From Desmodus rotundus (taxonomy: Eukaryota; Chordata; Mammalia; Chiroptera; Phyllostomidae), in NCBI RefSeq assembly GCF_022682495.2, contig NC_071398.1, positions 8,810,934 through 8,874,933 on the forward strand: a stretch of 64,000 bases of DNA, given 5' to 3'. The translations under genes and the position numbers were made by a program. The stretch's first letter is position 1; every line of letters begins with the position of its first letter. Shown in pieces: positions 43,700 to 54,800 of this stretch. Below the pieces are notes generated by a model. The model had not been told where the DNA came from. It made no database searches and worked only from the letters and a program-made list of their open reading frames with translations.

Positions 43700-44195
43700 A
43701 TTTCATTTTTAATGGAAAATGCCATTACAATAGCCAAGATCTGGAAACAGCCCAAGTGCCCATCACTTAGAAGTAGATGAGTGGATAGAAAAAGCTGTGG
43801 TATCTTTATGCAATGGAATACTATGCAGCTGTAAAGAAGGAACTCTTATTCTTTGCAAAAGCATGGAAGGAACTGGAAAATACTAAGCTATGTGAAATAA
43901 GCCAGTCAGAGAAAGACAAGTACCACATGATCTCACTCGTATGTGGAATCTAATGAACAAAGTAAACTGATGAACAAAATAGGACCAGAGGCAAGGGCAC
44001 ATGGAACAGACTGACAGTTCTCAGAGGGGAGGGGTTGGGGGACTAGAAGAGATTAGCAAAAGAACATATATGCATAGCCCATGGACACAGACAGCAATAT
44101 GGTGACGATCTCAGGGTGGGGGACGGGGGCTAGGTGGAGGGGGGCAAAGGGGAGGAATTGCAGACATCTGTGATAGTGTCAGCAATTAAAAAAAA
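43700..44195 (+). repeat. L1 3' end
   Basis: AAGTGCCCATCACTTAGAAG, GGAATACTATGCAGCTGTAA and CACATGATCTCACTCGTATG followed by a G-rich 3' UTR and AGCAATTAAAAAAAAAGG: the standard L1 3' end. Confidence 0.88.
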
Positions 44196-44372
44196 AGGAA
44201 AAGCAAAAGCAAAATGACCAAATGGTTGGATCCTGTGCCTGCCCCCTCATTCTCCTGTAACCTCTCCCATCCCCAGGAAGCACAATGTTTGGAGGACAGG
44301 GTGTCTGCCTTCCTGGCTACGCTGTCTCTGGCCTTCTTCCACACCTACTGAAAATTTTATTTTATTTATTTT

Positions 44373-44455
44373 TTCAAAGATGTAATTGGCTTTGTTGAGC
44401 AATCTGTGAATCTGGCAGCATCCCATCTAGCAACTAGAAGGGGCTCCCCTTATTT
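44373..44455 (+). repeat. Fragment of the old repeat seen at 29.8 and 31.3 kb
   Basis: TTGTTGAGCAATCTGTGAAT and CATCTAGCAACTAGAAGGGG. Confidence 0.45.
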
Positions 44456-44879
44456 TATTTTTAAGAATTTTTTCCATCAGCAGTGAATTATACCCAAATC
44501 TGGATTTGCAGTATCTAATCTACATCTAGCACGTGGACCTACACTGTTAGTTTCTGTGATTGTTTGATTGGTCGGATTCCCCCACTAGGCCGTTGGCCGT
44601 GATGTAGAGGTGGCCCTGTCCCGGGAATAGGGGTTTGACTTAGAAGTTCCAGGCAGCTGTCCAATCACTCGGAGCCCCAGTCACTCAGAAGAGTCTCCTC
44701 TGAAGCGCAAGGCTCTTCCCTTCCATGCGCAGAAATTAAACAATGGTGACCTCTAGTGACCAAAGGAAGAAACTGCAGTGGCATGCTCCTCGCGGTACAG
44801 AGAACTGACCAACGTGATCTCTGCTTTCTTGTAAATACTTCACATAGATTATTATGACCTTTGTTCTCGGATTGTAATA

Positions 44880-45005
44880 CCGACGGCTACAAGGTGGACA
44901 CCCTCACTCCCACTTTATAGTGCAGGAAAGTGGGGCTCAGAGAAGCGAACTGGTTCCCTGAGTTCCGACAGTATAAGAGGCAGTGCTGAGATCCAAGCCA
45001 GGTCC
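44880..45005 (-). repeat. MIR SINE
   Basis: CCCACTTTATAGTGCAGGAA, GGGGCTCAGAGAAGCGAACT and GCAGTGCTGAGATCCAAG. Confidence 0.7.
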
Positions 45006-45059
45006 GCCTTGGATTTGCCCACCAGTCCCCTGCTACTGTGGTCGCAGAAGCAGAGCGCG

Positions 45060-45175
45060 GGAAACACTAGGAGCGTTAGCAACGCAGACCTCAGGCCCCA
45101 CCCCAGGCCCAGAGAATCAGAGTTTGGACCCTGCACCAATAAAAATTCCGTATGCACATCGAAGTTGAAGAAAAA
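45060..45175 (+). repeat. MER5-like hAT fragment
   Basis: CCTCAGGCCCCACCCCAGGC with AGAGAATCAGAGTTTGGACC resembles the middle of MER5-type elements. Confidence 0.4.
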
Positions 45176-45339
45176 TCCCTGACTCTGGGGAAGCAGTAGG
45201 GGAAGCCCAGCCTGTGTCTGCCTAAGGAGAAAATGAGTTTTCACATTTCTTCTCTAAACACGGGTTCCTAGCTTTCTAGAAAGCACTTCTGTCATTTTCA
45301 TGTACTTTCCCCTTTCCCCTGGGAGGTAATAAGATCAGG

Positions 45340-45440
45340 GATGACCCCTTCCATTTTAGACTTAGGGAAACAAGCCCAGAGAGGTGAAGTGACTTGCCCA
45401 GAACCAGTGGCCAAGCAGGCGTCGCACCACTTGCCATGGA
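45340..45440 (-). repeat. MIR SINE
   Basis: AACAAGCCCAGAGAGGTGAA and GTGACTTGCCCAGAACC. Confidence 0.65.
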
Positions 45441-45599
45441 TTGGCTGGGAGAGTGACCCCAGGGTTCTGAGATCCGATGCTGGAGGCAGCATGGGGGAGG
45501 CAGGTTCCTGAGCTTGCCCTCTGGCGTCTGAGATCACCAGGCTGGTTCGGAGGGAGCCTTCTGCTTGCTCGTTTTCCCCTGCATGGTTAGAGGGCTGTC

Positions 45600-45965
45600 T
45601 GGCTCCAATTTTACTTCCTGTGTGTTTTGGGAGAACTAGTTAACATCTAGCTTTCGCTCCCTCCTCGAGTTGTTGTGGAGACCAAGTGAGATGATGTAAG
45701 CCAGGTGCTGGCACAAGGTAAGAACTCAACCCATTGTGGTTGATATTCATTCGTTAAGTTCAACAGCTACTGAACATGTACTTACTGTGTGCTGGGCACT
45801 GGGCCAAGATATCTGATGGGCAAGGAGGGCATGACCCTGCTCCCATGGAGCTTAGTCTAATAACGGGGGACGGATGTTATCAGTGTGGTGAGCAAGAGGT
45901 AGGGATGTCTTCAGTGAGATGGATGAATGGATGAATGTGGCTTTAGCTGTTACTTTGACTTTGGA
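45600..45965 (+). repeat. MIR plus old dispersed repeat
   Basis: 45600-45735 reads as a forward MIR 3' half (GTTGTTGTGGAGACCAAGTG); 45740-45960 has TGTGTGCTGGGCACTGGGCC and CCATGGAGCTTAGTCTAATA of the unnamed old family. Confidence 0.5.
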
Positions 45966-46269
45966 ATAAGTGTAACCTTTCCTTTTCTCTGTTCACTCAG
46001 AGACAGTGCAACCACACCACAAGCTGTTGGCCCCCTAGTCAGGTGTGAACCACGCCACAAAGCTGTCCCACCCCTCTAGCCTTTTGAAGTGTTTCCTCCT
46101 TGGAGAGTTCCTACTCCCACCAGCGGACAGGGGTCTCTGTTCACCTATAACTGGAGCGGGGGGTGGGGGGAGTGTAGTGGAAGGTGAGCTGGCTGGGCTG
46201 TACCCTGAGGCCTGGAGGGAGCCACTGAAGACCATCCGTCCCAGAATACTCTCCCACAGGCAGGCAGTG

Positions 46270-46620
46270 CTCCACCAACCACGGCCACTTTTCAGTTCTG
46301 CAAACCACCACGTACCTCCCACCACAGGGCTTTTGCACACGCAGGTCCTGTGGCTTGGAAAGGTCTCCCTGCCTCTTTTCCCGTTATTCCTACTCATCAT
46401 TTAGGGGCTGGCTCAATGTTACTTCCTCCAGGAAGTTCTCCTTGACTCCAGGCCCAAATATAACATTCTATGTTTCCTTCTTGGCCTGTATCACAACTCA
46501 CAAGTATATACTTGTGTGACCACTTGCTTAGCATCAGTTGTCCCCAGTAGACTGGGCACAGAACTGTGTCTGTTTTGCTGAGTGTCTTCTTGCCAGCACC
46601 GAGCACAATGACGGGCTTCA
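46270..46620 (+). repeat. L2 LINE fragment, 3' part
   Basis: AGGGCTTTTGCACACGCAGG, CTTCCTCCAGGAAGTTCTCC and GACTGGGCACAGAACTGTGT in L2 order. It lies about 400 bases downstream of the SLC38A7 poly(A) site. Confidence 0.65.
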
Positions 46621-47014
46621 CATGCCTCTGAAAGGGGAGGGATGGATGCACAGGAATCTGAAGCTCCCTGACAGGTTGAGGTCCGAGAGGGACAGGCAGC
46701 ACGGGGGCCAGTTTGAGGCCACAGCAGTGCAGGGAAGACGAGGTGAGGGCCTGAGCTAGGGCATGGGCAGGACGAGGACTGCGGCTGATTCCGCAGTGGG
46801 TGGCGAAGGGTCAGTGGGCCACGAAGACAAGGCAGGCATCAAGAACCACTTGCAGCTTTTGAGCTTGGTGAAGGGAAGACGGTGGTGCCCATTCCTGAGA
46901 TGGGGGTTACAGACAAAAAAGCTAGAAGGCCTTGCCCCCTCCCCGCCCAGCATGTCTTCTTCCTGTCAGCAGTGGCCTGGACTCTGTCCCCAGCACCAGA
47001 CACAGGCCACACAG

Positions 47015-48781
47015 CTCAGCAGCACGCCCCTTTTTATTTACCATCTTCCCTGGACTATAGACAAGAAACAGTAAAATGCCCTGGCAGAGAGGGTAGGGGG
47101 CTCCTGAGTTGGGGCTGAGGCCGAATTCCAGCCCCCTTTCCTGACTGGTCGTGTCTGTGCAAGGACTCCCTCAGCTCCTTCTGCCCCTGAAATCCAGCAT
47201 CAGGAGGCTGGGCAGCCATCCTCGTCAGGGGTGGTGCCAGCAGGGCCCAGAGAGGTACAACAGGCTGAGAGAAAACAGCAGAGTGGCTCTGGTCCCAGAG
47301 GCCCGGATGTGAGGAAAGGCAGGTCACCCAGCCTGGTAACTGAGCAAAATTCGGCCTGCAGCCAGCCTCTGCTTCTTACATCCGGCTGTCCTGGGGGCTG
47401 GGCCCCCCAACCCCTGTCCCAGTACAGAGGTTTCGTAAAGAGGGGTCAGGGAAATGCTGGGCGTTCCAGGCAGAGGACGCCTCAGCTGGTGCCTGGTGTG
47501 GGCCAGAGTGAGTGGCCCAGGTGTTCAAAATAAGAATATGGAATGGGAGAATAGTGTCCCTCCTCAGCCTCCCAGGGGCACAATCCAGGTGTGACCTCAC
47601 TGTGACTGACAGGCCACCGAGACCGGGCCTGGTGGATGTGTGGAGCTGAAGAAGTAGAAGAGAGGGCTGGGCAGCCCACTCCCCAATACTTAGTGAGCAG
47701 GAGATTGAGTGACATAAAAATGGGGTGGGGGACGGAGCAGACAAGATCCAGATCGAAAGGGAAACATCCAGGCTGGAAAAACGGCTCTCAGTGCTACCCA
47801 GTCAGTGACCAATCAGCTGCAACGGTTGGCAGGGGAGGGCAGAGAGAAGCCATCACGGAAGGAGTAGATGCCAGACAGGCTCACCTTGACCCTGACCAGC
47901 CTGGCCTGCACAGGTCTGAAATGTTCCTAGCCTTCTCCACCACCTGCTTGTACCTCTGTAAAGAGAGGCCCCTGGAATCTGAGAAAGACCCCTCCCCCCA
48001 CCCTGGGGGAAGCCGAGGAGTACTCACAGCACCGTGGCACAGGACGGCCCCTGGCCCCTGGCTGAGCCGGGCTGGCACCGTTTGTAAACATAAGACTTGG
48101 TGGTGTCTAGGGATGGAGGAGGGGAAGGATGCCTGGACCCTCAGGTCTGGGGAAAGACCCTGGGCGAGGCCCCAAAGCCTTGGGGAATGTCCAGCACCCA
48201 CAGGAAAAGGGCTGTAGGTTCACTGTGGGCCTAGGAGGGAGTGGACCAGGCATGAACTCTGCCTTTGTGCACGTGCGTGAACCCAGCACTACCTGTGGAC
48301 GCTCCTGGACCCCGGAGGAAGCCACTGCTGCGTGGTCTGCTGACGGACTGCAGCAGGCGCCAAGTCCCGGGGGAAGGAGCACAGTGCCTGCTCAGGACAG
48401 GCTGCTCTTCGGAGGACCACGGCCCTCTGCCTGCCCTCCTCCAGGGCATAGTCAGGCTGGATTCTTCCTCCGGAGGCCTGCTGATCCTCTGCACCCATGG
48501 GTTCCAGGCATGGAGAAGTTGAGAGCGGGGGCTGGGGTTCCTCTGTGACACTCCTCCACCATCCATGGCACTGCCAGGACAGGGGGGCAGGAAGGGAGCT
48601 GAGTGGAGCTGTCCAGAGGCGTGGGGCCTGATTTCAGCCCAGATCCATCGCTGGAAAAGGATGTCCAGATGTCATGCCACTGGCAGAGGGGAATGAGGCC
48701 AGACTCAGCTGGCCCTGCAGCTCTAAGAGATGGGATCCCAGGTGCAAGGGCAGAGGCCATGTGGTCCCAGGGAGGCCACAG
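47015..48781 (-). other. SLC38A7: SLC38A7 3' UTR
   Basis: The transcript continues from the TAA stop to the first AATAAA found downstream, giving a 3' UTR of about 1.77 kb, continuous with the last coding exon. Open frames inside it on both strands (up to 193 codons) are not translated genes. The limit is inferred from the signal, not from a transcript. Confidence 0.75.
47033..47038 (-). promoter_or_regulatory. SLC38A7 poly(A) signal
   Basis: AATAAA on the minus strand, followed some 25-50 bases on by a TG-rich stretch (CTGTGTGGCCTGTGTCTGG). No other AATAAA or ATTAAA was seen between the stop codon and this site. Confidence 0.75.
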
Positions 48782-48884
48782 TTATGCCAACAGGTCCACA
48801 AAGATGGCATTAGCTGTGGTCTGGCCGAAGATGAAGGCTCCCAGGGTGACTAAGAGGACTCCGTAAGCGACCAACACCCACCAG
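48782..48884 (-). CDS. SLC38A7: SLC38A7 last coding exon (residues 430-463)
   Basis: 103 bp coding; last span [20 protein letters not shown] and C-terminus [16 protein letters not shown] at 48784-48782. Acceptor CTCTGCCCTGCAG. Confidence 0.95.
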
Positions 48885-51800
48885 CTGCAGGGCAGAGGAA
48901 GAAAGAGGCCTGGTCAGTCAACCTGCGTCTGACTCTGCAGACTTCAACACACACACACACACACACACACATACACACACCATAACCACTTAAACCACTT
49001 CTGTGGGCAGAGCACTTCCTACTGCTCAAGGACTTTTCTTTCTTTCTCTACCAGTCAGGGCACATACCTGGGTTGCATGTGCCCTGACTTTTTCTTTCTC
49101 TTTCTCTCTTTCTCCCTCCCTCCCTATCTATCTATCATCAATCACTTATCTCTTTACAGAGAGAGGGGAAGGAAGAAAACAGGGAAACATCAATGTGTGG
49201 TTGCCTCTCATGCACCCCCTACTGGGGACCTAGCCTGAAACCCAGGCATGTGCCCTGACTGGGAATCGAACCAGTGACCTGCTCAAGGACTTTTCATACA
49301 AAGGAGTGTGCTGCCAGGTGTCTGACCCCTAATCCACACATGGGTAAGGCCAAGACCTAATGGGATTGACTGGTCACAGCAAGCTGAGGGCGGGACCAGG
49401 GTCAGACTGCATGTCTCCTGATGGAAAGACATTTTGGGGAAAAAGCAGATCCCGTGGAGTGTGAGCCATGTCATTAAAAAAAAAAAAAAAAGGCAGACAT
49501 CTGCAAATGTACCAAAAATGTAAATGTATGCATCAAAAATAGTAACAAGGTTATGATGTATGTAAAGTATATGCATGAAAATGTATGTAGGTCTGAATCA
49601 AATGTATGTATCAAAAACAGCAACAGGGTTATAACCAGGTATTGAGATGAAGGGTGACTTGTAATTTCTTCCTTAGACTTATCTGTGTTCTTTTTAGGTT
49701 TTCTACGATGAATATCACTTGCACAATAACTTTTAAGAAGCAAGCAACCTGTTCTCAACCTCTCTGATATTCAAGAGAGTATGCAAATTCAAACAGTGTA
49801 GTGTTTTACAACCGTCCATTTAAACAGAAATTTACAAGGCAGTCCTGCCCACCGCCGGCAGGGGCGTGGGGAAAGCTGCTGGGACTCTGGCTGGCGCTGC
49901 CTTTGTGGGGGGCAATTAGAACCCACGTGCCACAGTGGAAAGGAGCATGCCTTGTGATGTAGCAATTTCCTTCTACGAATCGATCCCACCAAGATCTTTG
50001 AACAGGTGTGGCAAGATGTGTGTGTATAAGAGCATTCACACTCAGGGCACATTCCTGCAACAGAATATCCTGCAGCCATTAAAAAAGGAAGGAGTAGGTT
50101 TTCTTGGGCTGACGTAGAGTCATCTCCAAGATACATGGTTAAGTGAAAAGGCAAACAAACAAACCAGCAAGTGGCAGGAAAGTGTGTCTGGCATGAAAAC
50201 ATTAAAAAAAAAAAAATCCCAAATGCCACATGGCTGTGCACACGTATGCACAGCTTCGTGCACACAGACAGGCACACGTGCGCAGGATGGTCCGCCAGGG
50301 CACAGGCCCTGCTGGTGACGAGAAGCTGGGGACGGAGGAGGGTGGCACCAGGGCTGTGGGAGAGGAGCGACTTCCACTTCTTTCTCTAAAGTCCTTTAGA
50401 AGTGTTTGAATGATTACAGTGAGCACGTTACCCATTTTAAATAAAGTATTTTAAAATCTTGTGCAAATATCCTGACCCCTATGATTTTTAAGACCCCCCT
50501 AAGATTGTCTCCTGATCAGGTGCCTCCCCAGAGAGGATCAAGGGCGGGGCCCTGCTTTACCTAGCAGGTTTGACTTCCTCCATCTCAGAGAGTTTGGCTT
50601 GAATGAGGCACAGCCCTGGAAGAGAAGAGGTGGCCCTGAGAGCTTGGGTGGGGCTCCCTCCCTCCGACCCAGCCTCCCCCCTTACCAAGACGCAGTGGTG
50701 GTTGATGGAGAAAGGCCCGTTCACTCTTCCAGACATGCCATCTCCGCTCCCCACACCCAGCTGGAGGCCTGGCATCTGCTCTCCCATGAGAGGTCAGCAT
50801 TTGCCAGGCCGCATGCAAGACTCAGAGCTAAAGGGACAGCACACTCCCGGCCCTTCCCAGTGCACTGCTGCATGGACGTGGCCCTCTTGCTCCAAGCCAA
50901 GTGGCAAAGGCTTTCAAGGTTGTCTCCTAAATAGAAATAAGCTGGGTACCGGCAGAGCTCATGGCTGAGCAGATGGGAAAATATCCCAGAGATCTGATGG
51001 GGGCCCTGTGACTGACACTCAGGTGTTCCGGCTTCTGCACCAGGGCACCAGATCCCATTGCCCTCTGGGGACTGAACCAGCCAGATCCCTGATGGCCAGG
51101 GAGCAACAGATACTTGAATGGAGGACTAAAGGTATGGGCTGTGGACCCAGACAGACTTGGGGTTGAAAGGCTGTTACTCATTAGCTGAGTGTGTTAACAG
51201 CGAGGCAAGTGTTACACTCCCCAAACCTCACAGCTCCTTGTCAGTAAAATGGAGAGAACATCTTTTCAGACGACACCTGGACAGGTTTTTAGCCCAGAGC
51301 CTGTGGTGCATGACAGTAAATGCTGGTGGTTTCTTCCCATCTGGGGACTGGTGAGCGACTGCAGAGTTGAGGCTGGGAGGGTGTCAGTGCTGTGGGGGTG
51401 CTGGGGGTCCGCACCTGGGAAGACGAAGATGAAGCAAGCGGCCAGGCCCCCGATGACTGAGATGACCTTGCCGATGTCGGGGATGAAGAGCGCCAGCAGC
51501 AGGGTGAGCAGGAACCAGACCAGCGTCTGCAGCACTCGCCGCCGCCGCTCCCGGCCCACGTCCTCCTCCACGGGCACCCCCTGGTAGCGCAGCCAGAGGC
51601 CTTCAACCACCGCCCTGGGCCAGCACACGGTGGGCTCAGAGGCACGCCTGCCAACTGCCCCCACCTCTGCTCCCGGGCCCAAATCCCTGGCTATGTAGAT
51701 GGCGGGTGAGTCTGTTCCCTGTTCTATAGAGCAGGCAAAGCAGCAATCTGCTCAGGCTGTCATAGGGCCTGGATGAGAGGGTGAATGTGGAGGGCTCAGC

Positions 51801-54800
51801 GCCCTGCTGGCCCAGGGTGGGATCACCAGTGGGGACTGATTCGTTCCTTCTGCTGTAAAGGAAGGGTCTGGGACACCCAGAAGGCTGGGTGTTCAGAACG
51901 GGATCTGGACTAGAGGTTCTCAGAGGACTCACAGAATGTTCTGGGGACCCTGGGACAAAGGGGGCCCCAAGTCCCAGCTGGGGGTCCTGACAGGGCCATG
52001 CTGGGCACTGACTCTTTCCTACGGGTTGCAGTTTCTCCGACAACATGAGTTCCATGCAAGGCCAAAGGGCCGGTTCACAGGGCTTTCAGGGGCCCTGAGG
52101 GAGCACCCCACTGGGGCGGGGAGGGGCTCACCGGCCACAGAAGTGCAGGATGGAGTAGGAGGTGAGTACGCTCAGGATGATGAAGGCACGGGCCACAGCC
52201 ACGGCCATGTCGTTGGAGGGATAGGACAGGAGCACGTCAGGGTCCACGGAAGCTCCGAAGGTCAGGAAGCCACAGATGCCTGAGGGCAGGGAGAAAAGGG
52301 CGGGGTGGGGGCCACCCTGGGTGGGTGAGTGGGATGGACCGTCCACAATAACCCCTCCCCCAGGCACTAACACATTAACCTGTCATTTCCTTCATAGCTA
52401 GTCTCTCTGAATTCTTTCTTTCTAAAACTTGTTTATCATCTGCTTCTCCAACCAGAACACAAGCCCCAAGAGAGCAGGGACTCTGCCTAGTTGCCTCTCT
52501 TGTCCCTGGCTGTGACTTCAGAGGGAGAAGAGGTCTGGCCCTGAGCCGTTGGTGGACGGCATTGTGGGACCACTCTCTGGGCCTCCCAGTTGGGCTCCCT
52601 CGTCCCAGCCGTTCTCAATATGGACCCACAGCCACCCTTCACCGGCACAAGTGCTGAAGGTGCTTGCGCTCCAGACCTGGCAGTCCTCAAGGCCCAGCAG
52701 GACCTGGACCTGGCCCTGTCGCCTGCCCCAGCTCTTTCCACCCCAGCTGCACAGGCCTCTCTCTGCCCCAGCCTCAGGCACTGGGTGTTTCTGGTTCCTG
52801 TCTGGCATGCTCTTCTTCCAGCCCTTCAGATCCTGACTCCTTCCTATCACCTTGGCCTCCCCAAATGTGACCCCCTTGGAGAGAAGCCTTCTGTGAACCA
52901 TCCCCTAACGTCATTCCCCCCGCTTCCCACTGACATCTGCCTGTCTCACAGTCACTGAGACACTCACTACTGCCTGAGAGTCCTTGCTGACTCCCGAGTT
53001 TCTCTTGCAGGACCGCCTCTCCCCCTAGACTGTCAGTTCTAGGAGGGCGGGGCCAGCCCCCCCCCATCTCCATGGCCCCCCTGCTGAGAACAGTTTTGGA
53101 GAGCTGCTGAGCCAATGGGCGATTGTTTGGGCGGGGGGCGGGGGGGGGGGGCCCAAGACAGCCCAAGTTCAAGGCAATGCCAACAGAAGGATCTGACATG
53201 CTGAGAGTGTGGGGCTGTCCCCAGGAAAGCTGGGCCAGAGGACTTGGGAACAAAGAGGGGAAGCAGGAGCGCCCCAAACTCGGCCCGCAGAGGGAGCGCT
53301 CACCTGTGCCCATGTACACAGCCAGGGCTATGACCATGGCGGCCGTCACCACCCCGCCCCACGTCTTCACCTCAGGCTGCCGCATGCTGTTGAAGATGGG
53401 CACGCTGCTCACGTGGCACTGTCAGGGCAAAGGTCATAGTTATGGTGGCAGAGTGGCCTCATCCCCCGTTTCCAGAGGGAGATATCTTGGGATAAAAGCC
53501 ATAGGGACGAAAAGCAAATCCTGGGGTCCCCACTCCTTCCTTCCTCCCAGGACACCCATCCTGCCTAATGTGGGCTCCATCCCAGGGTGGGGAGTGAGCT
53601 AAGGGGACAACAGAAACCTTGCAACTGGCACCTGAAATCCAAAGCAGATGGTGGGCATGGCATTGAACACGGCCATCCAGGAAGCTGGCCTGTGGATAAG
53701 CACACAAGAATCTGCTGCCTGGGGCCCCACACAGCCACCCGCCACCCCCATGTGCTTACTCCTCGTTCAGCCCACCCCGGCCTCCGCCAACGAGCACTCT
53801 GCACATTCAACCCACAGCAGTCTGGGAACCGGGAGAGGCTACATCCCCATCTCACAGGTCTGTAAATTGGGCTCTGGGAGGCCCCCCCGGGACCAGAATC
53901 CAGAATGTCTGGCTCCTACCCTGGGGCTTTTGCATTTTTGGTTTGTTCCTTTCAAAAAAAAAAAAAAAGAGGAAACTCAAAATGACAAAACAGGTCCATC
54001 TTCATGTAGAAGACACAAAAATTATAGATAATTACAAGCTAGAACAGTGTGCACCTGCAGCATGTGGCCCGGTCTCACGCTGGCTCAGAGGTTGGATGTT
54101 AGTGGCAAAGCCTCCCCATCCCTGGTTCCCACTCTTCCCTTCAGTGAGAAGAGGCCAGGACCTCTTGCCTCCTCCCTGCAGTGACCAGCGAGTCAAGCCC
54201 TGATGTGCTAAAGAACCATGAGACGAGCAGCTGTGTGGCCCTTGGATGTTGGACCCGGCACCTTCTGGGGCCCAGGCAGCAGATTCTCTGCCAGGTGTCT
54301 CCTGGGGGCCCTCACTCACCTGGTCAGGATGTCCCCTGGGGTCATCTCTTTATCCGGCCAGATGTATTTGATGATTACGATGGCAGTGACGTACCAGGTG
54401 CCCACGACGCTCAGGAAGCTGCCAAGAGGAATGAACTGAACTTCCCCCTCCCAGCCCCAGCTGCCCCTTTCTCTGATTCCACCCCAGGGGCATCTACCCT
54501 CGGCTCTGGTGACCACGAGTGTCTACTGCACGAATTGGGAGGCTGTTTCAAGCAAAGACTCAAGGAATGCATGGGAAGTAAGTTTTGGAGAAACTGGCCA
54601 CAGCTAGGAGGGAGCTGGACCCCAACAGGGGACCAGACTGACATTTCTGACCATTAGGAAGCGCACTGGCTCAGCTCCATGGCTTGCAGGCCTGGGCTTC
54701 AGAGCACGTCTCCTACTTCAGTCCGAGCAGCCCCCACTTGGCCAGGGCTGCAAGCAGGGCTGTAAGACCATCTCTCCAGCTAGGAGATTCTGGAGGTACA

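Noticed and set aside
47376..48566. Several frames of 100-193 codons on both strands
   Set aside because: They fall in the SLC38A7 3' UTR, overlap each other on both strands and show no family features.
48948..48982. Regular short repeats as a CRISPR array
   Set aside because: This is a CA dinucleotide microsatellite in a mammalian intron; there are no spacers.
51266..51682. 138-codon frame starting before SLC38A7 exon 8
   Set aside because: The frame only looks longer because it reads through both splice sites of exon 8; the true exon is 51415-51614.
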